DNA of 64,000 nt from Chondrus crispus. Lineage: Eukaryota; Rhodophyta; Florideophyceae; Gigartinales; Gigartinaceae. The stretch's first letter is position 1; each line of letters opens with the position of its first letter. Of this stretch, positions 30,061-41,449 are shown in pieces. The stretch lies in NCBI RefSeq assembly GCF_000350225.1, contig NW_005178991.1, forward strand, positions 62,001 to 126,000. The letters run 5' to 3'. The notes under the pieces were generated by a model that saw only the letters and a program-made list of their open reading frames with translations, made no database searches and was not told the origin of the DNA. The position numbers and the translations under genes are program-made.

Positions 30061-31865
30061 TAGTAGTAGTTGGATGCATGAGGTACGAATTAATTAATCG
30101 AGGCAAGGGGCGCAAAGGACCAAAGGGTGCAAACCAATCCCCATGCATGGGGTTTTAGTTCACGTCTACGAGCTGTAGCGAAAAGCCGACAATTGTATTG
30201 TCGACCATTGTAAGCGAGAATGGTAATTGAAGGCAGAAGCGACATGCTGTTCTCCTAGATAGTGATGTACATGGAGCGATAGAGACATCGGAATCACCGG
30301 AGAAAAGGAGGGAGAGCGAGAGCGGAGGTTTGGAGCAAAGACAGGGCAGAGAGTAGCATACTCGGGCTTTTGTGCCTTCCGCACTTGTCACTAAGGACAG
30401 AACTGCTCCTACACTACGCGCAACACCAGCATGTCTGAGCTGGTTCCCGTAGTTATGGGCCCAGGAGCATATTCTGCTCCAAACAGCTTATATGACCGGC
30501 CTAAACTGCATGCAAACACAGACAAGTTCATGTGACGTCAAGCCGTGCGTATTTGGGCACGGAAAATACGGTCGTTCGCAAAAGGCGGAGACAACAAAGC
30601 CAAGGGTACTGCGAACTGTCTAGGGATTACACTGTACTCAGCCATAGACTGCTCATTCATCCAAGTTATCGATAGCGCCATTACAGTTGGTGAGCTCCAG
30701 CTCGTTTTGGACGACGATGAATATAATGATGATGTTGACCAGAACGCTGTTATCGAAAAATCATCCAGCTAGTCGCAAAGGACGCTGTTACAGATGGAGT
30801 GCGTGGACTGGTAAGGATGAGCCAGAACATTCATTCATGCAAAAAACAGGAGAATGAGACGTATGATTCAGTTGCAGAGCGCTTTCATGGTGTTTATCAG
30901 ACGTATCCTAGCCACTTCTATGCCGGTTATACATCTCAAGATAGCCAACATTTTCCGATGCTCCTCCTCGGTAACGCCAACTTACCATCCTCTACCTTCA
31001 ATAACATTTTCAGTATCCTTTATCGCGGATGCAAAAGATAATAGGAGGTCGACTGTCAAGTACTTCAAAATTACGAAAGAAAAGTATGCAACAATTGAGG
31101 ATAGTTTTGAGAATGCCGACATGTAGAAAGAGTCACTCACGCATCCAGTTTCCAACGAACAGCAAGCTGTTGCCTTTCAGAAGGTTCAGGAATTATGGTA
31201 TGTGCACAAACTCAACATCACGACCGCAAAGACGAACAAATTTCGCTACGATACAGAGGAAATGGCCCCATATGCTATATGCTTGATTGATACAGTAGCC
31301 GATTTGAAATATGTGAAGTCACAGGACATCACGCAAGACCAAAATCTGAGACTGCCACCACACACACCTGCCACCTCAGCCTATAACCACGTTGGCCGCC
31401 AGGACAGCAGACTTTCCGGTACGATGATGGCGAAGCGCCACTCCTATCAAGGTCGCAATGTCAGTACCACGTACGAGCCATCCGGTCCTAGATTTAAGTT
31501 CAAAGGACGAATCCCCGCCAATACAGATCCCAAAAGCAATACGCGATGCGTAGACTGCGGTGAACTCGGCCACTGGAAAATGACCTCGAATGTAAGACAC
31601 GCAGAGACTCTAAGCATATACGATTCGATGCGGACAGAGTGAATAATGGGTATTCTAAACCTAGCAGTCAGTATTTTCAGTAAAGGGGTTAGCGAAGCTC
31701 CGCGCTGACCCCAATCCGATTCTAGATGAAGTAGCTCCGACCTCATGGGGTGGCATTGACGATGCTACCTACCTCTGCGATACTCTTTGGAAAAGACTCA
31801 ATCTCAATCCCCCACTTAGCAACCAGTTCCTTGGCTGGGGCAACGATTGGATCATCTCATGCCGA
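30061..31865 (+). mobile_element. Copia element, truncated 5' end, fossil
   Basis: A primer site GTTATGGGCCCAGGAG (30452-30467) marks the end of a 5' LTR of unknown start. It is followed by gag pieces (30545-31640) with a CCHC-like knuckle (CVDCGELGHW). A protease-start segment follows (ILDEVAPTSWGGIDDA), resembling the ILDDGCPRSVGGIQSA of the Copia copy at 51630. Similarity stops near 31865, where the recombinase/helicase module begins; no pol was found. Old, with several breaks. Confidence 0.75.
30452..30467 (+). other. Copia primer-binding site (half tRNA-iMet type)
   Basis: GTTATGGGCCCAGGAG is complementary to the CCCATAAC anticodon arm of initiator tRNA-Met, as in Drosophila copia. The same site is at 53495 in the young Copia element. 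Confidence 0.75.
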
Positions 31866-33843
31866 ATTGGAGGAAAATGACGCAGACTCCGGCATCGCCC
31901 TCCGCAACACATTCCTGTCGATCACCGACTTTGATGAAGCCCTCGACGCTCTGCCTTTACGCCGTGAGAAGGCAGCTCAACTCACGAGTGCCCTCACGAC
32001 GGAGGACGTTCAAGCGACTTTATCCACGGTTGCAACCTGCGTCCATCTATACTTTCAAAGTATCGCCAAGGTCGTCAGGGACGTCACGCATGGATTTCGT
32101 CAAGCGATAAACCTCCACGGCACTACGCCCTTCCGACGGGTTCAATCCGTCGCAGAACGAAGATATGCTAGTCATGTCGCCCGTCTCCTCTTCTTCACCC
32201 GTCAGACACGGGACGCCGACTTTTCCCGTAATGAACAGACTTCCGTCGCGATCGACGCCTTCTTTCATGAGCCCAATCGCACATCTCTCCACGAGACCCC
32301 AGGTGAAAGTCTCTCCCACGCCTTACACAGTCGCCTTCACGATGCCATGAAAAGCTTGCTCTTCGTCCGGCTCAGGCATGTCGACCTCCTCACCAACTTG
32401 GCCGTTCGTAAGTTTGTTGTCGCCGCTACCGTCGTTGCAAGTACAGCCCCACTCTTCGCCAAGACTTCCCCGACCCTCAGACTCGCCGAAGCCAGTGACA
32501 TGAGTCACATTCTTGCCGCCCTCCAATACGCTGTTTCCGTGACAGCGATTCAAGAACTCCGCCGAGTAGCAGAAACGCCCCTTCCGGCCCCCCACCTCCA
32601 CGAGAGCCACCAAGATCCAGCTGCTGCCATCATCGCAACCGTCGATCAAGATGCCAACACTGCCGCTACATTCATACGAAAAACTTTGGATATCATCATG
32701 CGAATCATAAAACATGAGGAAGGTCTAATCTCTTTCGCCGTCTGTGCCATTCACAAGCAAGACCCTTGTGGCATCATCAAATCTCACCACCTATCCATGC
32801 CTCTTTTGGGGACGATCATCACAAACCAACACAAGACTTTCGAGAAGTTCTTCTACGAACACTGTCTTCTGGGGGCCGAGCTTCCTCCTGATTTCCAACG
32901 ACTCGTTTTATCTCTGCGTGACAACCCCACGAACCGCGCTCCTGGATTTTCCTTTCTCTCCTCCCTCACTCACCACGCCTCCTGGGTGCAGGCCAACGTT
33001 TCCCATCTCCTCCATGCTCTAATGAATCCATCGTCCGATTTCCTCCATCGCACACCTTGCGTCCACCCCACATGTTCCTTTCCGCGCAGGGTTCCTACAC
33101 AAGACGAGGCATCCGGTCTTGGCCCATCCCCTACCTCTACTGCTTCCTCTGGCCAAGACCGAGAAATTCAAGTCGCTGGTGTTCGAATGACGAAAACAGG
33201 AGTCTTGCAGTTTCTCGCTCATTGCCAAATCATCCGAGACTCCCTACTTGCTATGATGCATTTTTCGTCCGGATCTCCCTGTCGAGCAACCGAGATATGC
33301 ACTTATAGGCTACAAAATGGGGAGAACAACATCCGGAACATCTTCATCGGCCACCACTCCGAAATTTTGTTCAACCCTGGCTACTGCAAGTCAAGGGCCG
33401 CGCTCGGTTACAACCGCACGGTGTACCGATTTCCCGACAAGCAAACTTCGTTCCGAATGATCTCATACTTGTCGGTCATTCGCCCCTTGGAATGCGAAAT
33501 GGTCAGAGCTCTCCATGGTGACGAAGCCATGAGAACCCATTGGACATTTTTATTCGCCAACAACGGCCAACACTTCTCACCCGCACGTGTCACAAAGGTC
33601 ATCAGGACTGCGCTGCAATCCAGGAGCATTCACATCTCCTTCAAGGATTACAGGCAGTTCACCAGTGGAATGGTTCCGCTTATATGTCAGAATAAGCTCC
33701 ACAACAGCATGAATGACATATTGGCAAAACGCACCACAGCCGGACACCAACAAGCTGCGCATACCTCCTCTATCGCTCACAAACACTACGGACGAACTAC
33801 CCCGCTAATGCCCGACTGTCCCGTCGCTACGCTAACAAAGTAA
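31866..33843 (+). CDS. Tyrosine-recombinase-like protein of a RecQ-linked module
   Basis: The open frame continues to 33843; its true start is unclear because the first part of the frame (before about 31866) is Copia debris. The N-terminal 300 residues are helical with no recognised domain. The C-terminal part has TGVLQFLAHCQIIRDSLLAM, then PCRATEICTYRLQ, KDYRQFTSG and finally GHQQAAHTSSIAHKHYGRTT. This fits the spaced R...(H/K)xxR...H...Y pattern of tyrosine recombinases, and resembles domains fused to RecQ-like helicases in basidiomycete telomere-linked genes (from memory). The catalytic assignment is inferred. It is followed 384 bases later by a RecQ-like helicase on the same strand. Confidence 0.55.
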
Positions 33844-34227
33844 CGGCAATTCTCCCATGCATGGCACCGCCATCTGAAGCTGCCGTCATTTTATAGTGAC
33901 CGCGCTTCTTCACAACCGCTCCCCCTCCAAAATTCACAGCAACCCCAGTCTCGAGTGACCTAGCTATCCCACCATGAGCCGCGGCCTGTCTTCCAGGTTC
34001 ATCCACCGAAGCCCCTCCTTCATGCTCTCAAGGGAAGCACAGCAAACGAACTGCAACAACTGCAGCCAAACCCCTCTGCTCTCAAATTCCCCAACAATTT
34101 CTCTGTAGGGTACCACCCAAATCACAGTATTCGCCTCGATAACCCCCCGAACCATATCCTCCCTTCCCTCGTCAGGCCTCTACTGTCCGCTCTCAAAAAG
34201 GCCACACGTTCTAAATCTGCGGAATTC

Positions 34228-35421
34228 ATGTCTCAAACGCAGTTTGCTGTCACAGCCACTGTGTCCGCGTCGCAGAACAACTCCCTCGTACTGATGCCCA
34301 CCGCATCAGGCAAGTCTATGGCAGTCCTTCTACCAGCTTTCATGGAAAAGAATATCAAGTGCACTATCGTAGTCGTTCCCCTCCAGGCCCTTGTATCGGA
34401 GTACATGAGGCGCGCGACAAACTTCGCCCTACTCGCATCACATTGCGCGAATGGACAAGGATCGCTGGAATTTGCCGACCTCTACATCTTCACGGCCGAA
34501 CAGTTGTCGCGGCCGTCCTTCAAAGAGCTGGTTGTTCGACTTATGGATACTAACAGGCTCGCTCGAGTAGTCATTGATGAGGCTCATTTCACAGCCATGT
34601 GGCAACATTTCTGCCCTGAATTGAAGTTTTTGCGTCGATCCCTTTCTATCATCCCAAAGTCAGTCCCTCGTGTACTCCTCAGTGCCACCGTCCCACCCTG
34701 CGAGAGAAGAATCATTCTAGAGCGCCACGGCATTAACACAGCCTTCCTTTTCTCAATGCCTTCTCAAAGAAGGAATCTCGAGTTTGTTGTTCATACCTTC
34801 AGTGACGACTCTGACCCGGGCCTAAACACTGGCACTCCTGAAGGCTCCTTTGCCACCGCACAAGAAGTCATGAAGATGAATGCAGTAAGCTTTCTGCATC
34901 AGCACTTCCTCGATTGCACCAACGCCCCAAAGCCGTTGCCCAAAATATATAGAATCATCGCTTTCTCCCTGACGCGCCAAGAAACAACTTCTCTCCACAA
35001 AGCCCTGACGGCCGCATATACACAAGGAAGTGTTGCCCACTCCAATCAACGCATCGCAGTCGAGCCGCTCATATATCATGCCGGCCTCACTAACGAAGCT
35101 CGCGAAAAGGCCCACAACGACTGGACAGCAAACGAAGAGCTCTACGACATCATAACAACCAAGGACCTCGTACCTTCAACTCTGTTCCGTATTGTGGTTT
35201 GTACGTCCGCCTTCGGTACCGGAATAGATGTTCCGGATATTCGAGCAACAGCTCATCTTGGCGCCGCAAGAAGCCTCGTCGACTTTGCACAGGAGAGTGG
35301 CCGGTCTGGACGCCACGGACACCACGCATTCGTCTTCGTCCTAAACTCGACCCAGTACAATAAGAGCTTCGAAACCTCCCTCTCAAAAAGGGCAACATTG
35401 ACGAAAATGATCTCGCAGTAA
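34228..35421 (+). CDS. RecQ-like SF2 DNA helicase
   Basis: The 397-codon frame has motif I MPTASGKS (GKS at residues 28-30), motif II DEAH (117-120), motif III SAT (152-154), motif V CTSAFGTGIDVPDIRA and motif VI QESGRSGR. It is a compact RecQ-like helicase core. The RecQ zinc-binding signature follows in the next frame at 35436 (CRKDALYTAMDG, then CDVC), so the frame probably ends early through a small indel or intron. RecQ helicases unwind DNA 3' to 5' in recombination. The coupling to a recombinase-like gene upstream suggests one mobile or subtelomeric unit. Confidence 0.85.
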   Translation: MSQTQFAVTATVSASQNNSLVLMPTASGKSMAVLLPAFMEKNIKCTIVVVPLQALVSEYMRRATNFALLASHCANGQGSLEFADLYIFTAEQLSRPSFKELVVRLMDTNRLARVVIDEAHFTAMWQHFCPELKFLRRSLSIIPKSVPRVLLSATVPPCERRIILERHGINTAFLFSMPSQRRNLEFVVHTFSDDSDPGLNTGTPEGSFATAQEVMKMNAVSFLHQHFLDCTNAPKPLPKIYRIIAFSLTRQETTSLHKALTAAYTQGSVAHSNQRIAVEPLIYHAGLTNEAREKAHNDWTANEELYDIITTKDLVPSTLFRIVVCTSAFGTGIDVPDIRATAHLGAARSLVDFAQESGRSGRHGHHAFVFVLNSTQYNKSFETSLSKRATLTKMISQ

Positions 35422-35435
35422 CGAACCGAAACGAG

Positions 35436-36707
35436 ATGATGAATTGGGTCCTCAACACCACGGATTGCCGCAAAGATGCACTTTACACAGCCATGGATGG
35501 CCAAGTCTCTGGTGTCTGTCGCTTCGACAAGCACGCAGTCTGGTGCGATGTTTGCAAATCTATGTTCCCCTCCCAGCCAACTAATGCACCGCACACCCCT
35601 CAGAGTTCACAATTTCACACACCGGATACCTCTAGACCTTGGGATGCAAATTCGCAATCCCAGGCTCGGCAACATTCGCTTCCCATCACACCATCGCAAT
35701 CGCAGTTGCCACCTCCACATCAAGATCAAAATCAAAACCATCTCGAGCCTCAACGGCAAAACCAAATCGGAGCCACCACATCCACGCAGCACAACCTCAA
35801 TGAAATGCTTCTCTTGCTTTAGCAATCCGCTCCAACCAACCCCCCCAGCCCCTCCAGTTCGAAGAATCCTTAGCTTCTCCCCACAACAATCAAGTGAACG
35901 CTTGCTGCCTTCAGCATCACCTTCAATGCAGCAAGCACCATTTCCAGTCCGTCCACGGTCACTTCCGACGGCGTCACCATGTTTGAGGCAAGTCCTTTCG
36001 GGCAAACGGCTCCACCATCCCGAAGAAATTCATTCAAGAGCTTACGAACTTCTCCCAGCATGGTGCCCCAAACCCAACCTAATGTTCTCACAAACCCTTT
36101 CCCTTCCCCGTCACCACCCCTTTCGTTGCCATTTAGTCACTTCCAGGCAATTGACACCGAATCCACGGTTCATCTAGTAACTCAATTCCTCTTCCTAACC
36201 AAGACAACGTGTCTCTTATGCCACGCTTCTCCCCGCCGTTCCGGTACGGAACATCCTCAGAATGACTGTCCGTTCATGGAAAGAAGCTGCTATGCCTGTT
36301 TCTCTACGACCCATTTCGTCCCGTCTTGCCCCGTCCCAAGAAAAGTCCCTCTCAAGTGCTATGATTGCCGCCTCTCGCACTGCCTTGGCCAACCACTTCA
36401 CCCCACATTCGGCCAATACGGTCGTTGCGATCTACGTCCTATGATATCACTCGCCTGGAACCTTTGGCGAATGAAGTCTTTCCAGCAACAGATCCCTAAA
36501 AACCTGTTCCCTTCCGAAATCCTTTGCCGCTCCAACTCTGTTCTCCGTGACCGCCCCGCCCGGGTCACTGAGAAGGACTTAGCCGTCATCTTCTCGGATG
36601 CATCCATAGAGTCCGCTGACGAGAATAACGACGATATGCCTTTGACAATATGGCTCCCACTGGCTTGGGCCATACATCAAGGTCTTCTCCAACTGGACTG
36701 CCAGTAG
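35436..36707 (+). CDS. C-terminal zinc region of the RecQ-like module (two frames)
   Basis: Frame 35436-35822 holds the end of the RecQ zinc subdomain (Cys in CRKDALY, then CDVC) and a Gln/Pro-rich linker. Frame 35979-36707 carries a Cys/His cluster: CLLC, then NDCPF, CYACFSTTHFVPSCP, KCYDC. This looks like several zinc-binding knuckles. They follow the helicase on the same strand and probably form its C-terminus. Whether they are joined by splicing or broken by indels cannot be told here. Confidence 0.55.
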
Positions 36708-36748
36708 TTTTCTATATCCACATACTGCAGTATTAGGACCACATTTTC

Positions 36749-36754
36749 AATAAA
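36749..36754 (+). terminator. Candidate poly(A) signal AATAAA
   Basis: Canonical hexamer 42 bases after the stop of the zinc-cluster frame. From here to 37087 no gene is seen. Confidence 0.4.
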
Positions 36755-37087
36755 CTCTCAACGATAGAAAGCTTCAATCTTCTCGCAAACGGAACCATTC
36801 ACATGTCACAGCGATCCTCACATTTCCATGTGCCCGTGCGATCACTACCCGCCGTTTTTGTTGAATCATTCATTTATACATCTTATACGTCGCGCCATAT
36901 CCAACTGCTATGCTTACCAATTGTGCAGTTTTGCTGTTTCTCCACTACGCAAACAACCCCACAAAATTTACACTTGTGCTTTTGTAACGGCCATCTACTA
37001 CAGAAGTAGCTGAAACAGAAAAGAAACGTGCAAACGCACCGTTCAGGCCCCTTGCGGGACGCGTCTTGCGAGTAGCCCTCTCCAAAG

Positions 37088-37560
37088 TATCATTCTCGCA
37101 CCCTTCCAAAACGCATCGTTCTCGCGCCCCTCCAGAACGCATCATGGGCACACCCCTCCCGAACGCATCATTCTCGCACCCCCTTAGAACGCGTCGTGGG
37201 CGCATCCCTCTCGAACGTATCATTCTCGCACCCTTCCAAAACGCATTGTTCTCGCGCCCCTCCAGACTGCATCATGGGCGCCCCCCTCCCGAACGCATCA
37301 ATCTCGCACCCCCTTAGAACGCGTCGTGGGCGCACCCCTCTCGAACGTATCATTCTGGCATCCCTCTAAAACGAATGATGAGCGCACCCCTATAGAACAC
37401 ATCACGAGCGCACCCCTCTCGAACGTAGCATTCTGGCACCCGTTCAAACGCATCATTCTTGCACCCCCGCAGCTCGCATCCTAGACGCACCCCTCCAGAA
37501 CGCATCGTGCGCGCATCCCTCCCCAACGCATCGCTGACACACCCGTCCAAAATGCGTCGT
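37088..37560. repeat. Minisatellite, 26-bp units in a 130-bp higher-order repeat
   Basis: Five 26-bp variants (for example CATCATTCTCGCACCCCCTT plus AGAACG) make a 130-bp block that starts at 37088, 37218 and 37348. The first two blocks are about 95% alike. Degenerate units continue to about 37560. The unit is not a multiple of three, so the open frames across it are not genes. Confidence 0.85.
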
Positions 37561-37750
37561 TGAGGCAACGATCATCGAAACCTGCATACGGCGCTTTTCA
37601 ATTTCGCGCAGTAAATAACTTAGAATGCTTTGATTTTCAGGACATAAATTACGCCGCCTTATTGTGTAATTCGTACATGCGCATTGCCACGATGTTAGTG
37701 CAGTATATAGCCCTGCCACTAAATCTGCCTGCTGTAATTGCCCCCCCAGC

Positions 37751-38153
37751 ACGATACGTTTTGCGCATCTGACAATCTTGGCAGACGAGGGACATGATAC
37801 GTGATAAAATATGGAATCAATAATATTGCTCATGCGCCTCTAATCGCACACGGCAAAAACTAGATTTTGCGCACTGAAATTTTATTGGCTGTGCGCCGCC
37901 GTCGGTAAACTTTTAGTGAGAAATTGCCAACAGCAATGTTGCAAATACAGCGCGTATGATAGTGCCGCCGTGTAAATCGGCCTAAAACGTATCGTCCCAC
38001 CAGAAAACTGTCGCCGTTAAAACCGCCCGGCACGATACGTCTTGGGCCATATACCGTAGGCAGTACCAAAATCGCACATACGTCGAATCAGGCCTGGACG
38101 ATACGTTTTTTGTCATTATGTATCGATCCTGACATGTGCCCAAAACGTATCGT
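37751..38153. repeat. Cluster of five ACGATACGTT/AACGTATCGT motifs
   Basis: Occurrences: ACGATACGTT at 37751, AACGTATCGT at 37986-37995, ACGATACGTC at 38032, ACGATACGTT at 38098 and AACGTATCGT at 38144, in both orientations. The core CGTATCG recurs with similar flanks (CAAAACGTATCGT). They lie next to a gag fossil and may be part of an old LTR or a protein-binding array. Confidence 0.6.
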
Positions 38154-38940
38154 CCGGCGGGAACTGACGCCAGAACTAAACATAGGGAAATATCGGCCAG
38201 TTGATCAGCTAAAGCATCAATGTTCGTTTCGAGTGGAGGCAAGCGAGCTTTTGAACGCATCACGACCTTTTTCGATCCAACTTGACCTCTCGGCTCGTAC
38301 ATGCCTTGCCCGCTCCCCGACGCGTTGTAGCGCGAATTGCTCAAGGAGTTCGCCGCCGCTTGAAAGGCGCACCGCCCAGACCAGAAGTCCATGATCACAT
38401 CGAATAGGGCCTTGTAAGTCTTTGCACCTCGATAGATGGCAAACTGGGCCAACTTGAGATGTTCCATCACGGCGTTGCGAAGTAGTCCGAACTTCGCGTC
38501 GTCGTTGAATCTTGCCTTCTAGTAGAGACCGTCTGAGTTTCGAAGGGACCCACTGAGATCCCCGAAAGAAAGGCGAGCGGCCATGGCATCCTAAATAACA
38601 TCTTCAGGTGATTTAACAGGGGCGAACCGCTCGACCAAGGCCTTCTTGACCTTCTGGTAGTCAGAGCCATCTGCACTGGTATCTCCGTTCTTGACAAAGG
38701 CTTGATAAAAGAAGTCGAATGCATCTCCCTCGAGGTAGCTAAGGAGTTCAGATGCCCTTTCTTTGTCCGACTTGCCCGAGGTGGCAACATTCTCGAAGAC
38801 GAAGAAGAACATGTGGATGTCGGCCTGCTTCGATCCGTCAAACTGTGACAAGGAGCCGTCTTCTTTACCGCCCCTCCACAAGATTAGCACGTTGGCCGCC
38901 GAATGGCGCGTGCGTAGGGGGAGGGGTAGATGGGTAGAAA
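38154..38940 (-). pseudogene. Gag fossil of an LTR element
   Basis: Minus-strand translations show a gag-like pattern: FDGSKQADIHMFFFVFENVA, then SELLSYLEGDAFDFFYQAFV, then VKKALVERFAPVKSPEDV. More helical gag-like sequence continues toward 38154. No pol or LTR was identified. Old and broken. Confidence 0.6.
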
Positions 38941-39100
38941 CGGGTTTATTTTATTTCTTTCTTGTTCTGTGCTGTGCTGTCTTCTTATACGCAAGAAAAG
39001 GCAGCCTAAACTCGGAGGTACAATCGCCTTTTGTGCGGGGATTTCTCACGTGTACACATGACACACCTGCGCACCAATTGTTGAACTTCTTTTTTTGGTT

Positions 39101-39150
39101 TTTGTCCTGGGGTTTGTCCTTGGGGTTTGTCCTTGGGGTTTGTCCTTGAC
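39101..39150. repeat. 13-bp tandem repeat (TTGGGGTTTGTCC)
   Basis: About three and a half copies in direct order. The G/T-rich strand is superficially telomere-like but the array is very short. Confidence 0.6.
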
Positions 39151-39239
39151 AGTAGCTAAGAAATCCGTCCCGACAACTAGCTAGGATATCGTGAAACGAA
39201 CTGGTGAAGCCAGGACGAAGTTCCGGTTCCACGAGTTCG

Positions 39240-39760
39240 GTTTCAAGTTATTTACTTCCCTCAACCGGTATCAAACGGGCCCGAGCTCACGACACAGGCC
39301 GCTGAACTATTTAGTGTCTCTAGGCGCCACACAAACACATCGACCCGACTTTGATCCGTCCACCGTTCGGGGTTACGTTGCCACGTGTATTTAACAAGTG
39401 AGACACAACTATGACGGACCATCATTAAGCGCTGTGAGAAGGGAGCTAATCGGTGAGCTTGGTGCAGTCCAACGGTTGGCCGCATTCCTTGCATTGCGAG
39501 CAGGCACAGGTACGGGCTGCGCAAAATGCAACCATCTGTGTCATTTTCTTGTCGCATCCTCCCCTCTCAAACCGCCTAATGATGTGATGGTCCTGGTGAT
39601 GTCCACCGTTCTCGCCTTGTGAGTTTCGACGTTAAACACACTTGGCAACGAAACCCCGGACGTTGGACAGATCAAAGTCAGGTCGGTGTGCTTGTGTGGC
39701 GCCATGAGACACTAAATAGTTCAGCGGCCTGTGTCGTCAGCGGTCCACTAGACCTTTGTT
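39240..39760. repeat. Inverted repeat carrying a Cys-rich mini-gene remnant
   Basis: The arm at about 39270-39385 is the inverted match of the arm at about 39646-39750 (shared core includes ACTAAATAGTTCAGCGGCCT). Between them, the minus strand encodes KKMTQMVAFCAARTCACSQC and CKECGQPLD. This is homologous to the intact-looking Cys-rich frame at 51049-51300. A third copy of the arm is at 51239-51385. It looks like a rearranged pair of copies of one dispersed repeat. Confidence 0.65.
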
Positions 39761-39876
39761 ACAAATATCCGGGAACTCCTGAAAGAGCCAACCGTTTGCA
39801 AAAAAAAGAATCCTAAAACGGTTATGCCGAGGTGTATCAACATTTACTGATATTTTCAACAAATTTATGATATGTT

Positions 39877-40158
39877 ACAATTGGACACAGTAGTGCGCAA
39901 CTACATGGCAAATTTCAGAGATGACCCGTATTGCGCGGCCACACAATTCTCACAAAAGAGACGAAGTGATTTCGGAAATGGCGCCCAAAATGGGCAATAT
40001 GTGGGCTTCCCCGCCAAAACCCGACACCCAACAAAGGCCATCACGGTCGCAACTCCCCATCCCCCTCACCCCCACACCCCATCCCTCCCCAACACCCCAT
40101 CCCTCCCACCCGCAACTCCCCATCCCGCCTACTTCCCACTCCCCATCTCCCTCAAAAG
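39877..40158. other. Leader of the Harbinger-type transposase with C-rich tract
   Basis: From about 40051 to 40150 the plus strand is a near-continuous C-rich tract (CCCC runs separated by short A/T steps). The minus strand is therefore G-rich with many GGG runs and could form G-quadruplexes. It ends right before the transposase ATG. Confidence 0.5.
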
Positions 40159-41449
40159 ATGGCCTCAATTACCGTCGACAGAGCCAAGAATTCCCTACAA
40201 ATTCTTGCCGAACTTGCCATCGAGCGTCAAAATGAGTTGCAAAACTACAGTGATCCGATTCATCCTCCCTCCGCTGACGATAATGGCACGGATGCACCCA
40301 TTTTCGATCAGTACTACAACGCCCACGGCTCGCAAGGTATTGTCGAAATGATCAACTTCGACCCATTGCAATTCCAAGGCATATGGGCTGGCTTTGAAAA
40401 TTTCATTCTCGATCATTACAACAATGGTCGTGGTCGGAAGAGCACCGTCACGGCAAAAGACGTGTTGTTTATGACGATGACTGTCATGAAACACGGCGGT
40501 GACTGGGCATTTCTTGGAAACATGTTCAATTTCAAAGGCCCTACCATGGAGCGCATGATTTGGAATTTTGTTGATCTCGTTTGCGATGCGTTTTACGAAT
40601 CTTACGTGGAGTATCATGCGAAAAAGTGGACAATGAAGGAGCTCGTGGCAAAGAAAAAATGTTTTTCTCACTACCCTATGGCGCGGTACGCTACTGATGT
40701 GACGTTTCAACCTTGCTTTCGCCCTTCCGGAAGCGTACAAGAGGGTAAGCGCTATTATAGCGGAAAAGCATAAGATGTACGGCTATAAGGTGGAGGTCTC
40801 CGTCTTGCCAATTGGAGTAGCCATCGGATTCAGTGATCATGAGCCTGGGTCTGTCTCTGACCTCGTTATGTTTCAACAGATGCAACCGTGGCACCGAACC
40901 AATTTGAAAAAGCAAAACGACGAAGACACATTGGAAGACGATGGGCCTTTGGGGGAAGAATTTAAGGACGCTTGGGCAGTGCTAGTTGACAAGGGTTACC
41001 AAGGCGATGCTGAGTTTTGCAGGGTTGTGCATCCCAGCAAAAAACCACACAATGGTGCTCTATCCCCTGCTCAAAATTCAACAAATCGGCACATTTCAAG
41101 CGACCGTATCATCGTGGATAATTATTTCGGGCGCCTTTGTGGCGCATGGAAAGTACTTGGGAAAAAGTGGAAGTGGGCGGAAGCTAGGTACGACAGTGTT
41201 TTTCGCTTGTGTGTCGCACTGACAAATTTTCATGTCAACTGCAATCCATTGCGGCCTGATGATGGGGCGATGTTTAGGCAAATTGCTAATCGTTGGTACT
41301 CTATTGGGGTGTCCCGACATGAAAAGAGACGTACTGTGCAGCGCAATTATCGCGAAAAGCGACAGCGTCGTATGAATGTAATGTTTCGTGCGTCTACCGT
41401 TCCGCAGTACCCAGATCGTCAGCCAATCTATGACGACCTACAGTTGTAA
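40159..41449 (+). pseudogene. PIF/Harbinger-type (DDE_Tnp_4-like) transposase, one frameshift
   Basis: The 5' frame (40159-40773) gives the N-terminal helical domain and the first catalytic Asp in MARYATDVTFQP, then RYYSGKA. The 3' frame (40775-41449) continues with HKMYGYKVEVSVLP, which matches the family's YYSGKHK...YK pattern, so one base has been gained or lost near 40768-40775. The second Asp is in VLVDKGYQGD. The third acidic position is D rather than the usual E (RIIVDNYFGRLCG). No terminal inverted repeats or target duplication were found. A SANT-like partner gene, usual in Harbinger elements, is not adjacent. Confidence 0.75.

Noticed and set aside
36945-37353. Minus-strand frames with repeated GCENDAFGRG
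   Set aside because: They arise from the 26-bp minisatellite, whose unit is not a multiple of three.
39101-39150. Telomere-like TTGGGGTTTGTCC repeat
   Set aside because: Fewer than four copies with flanking ordinary sequence; not enough to claim an internal telomere.
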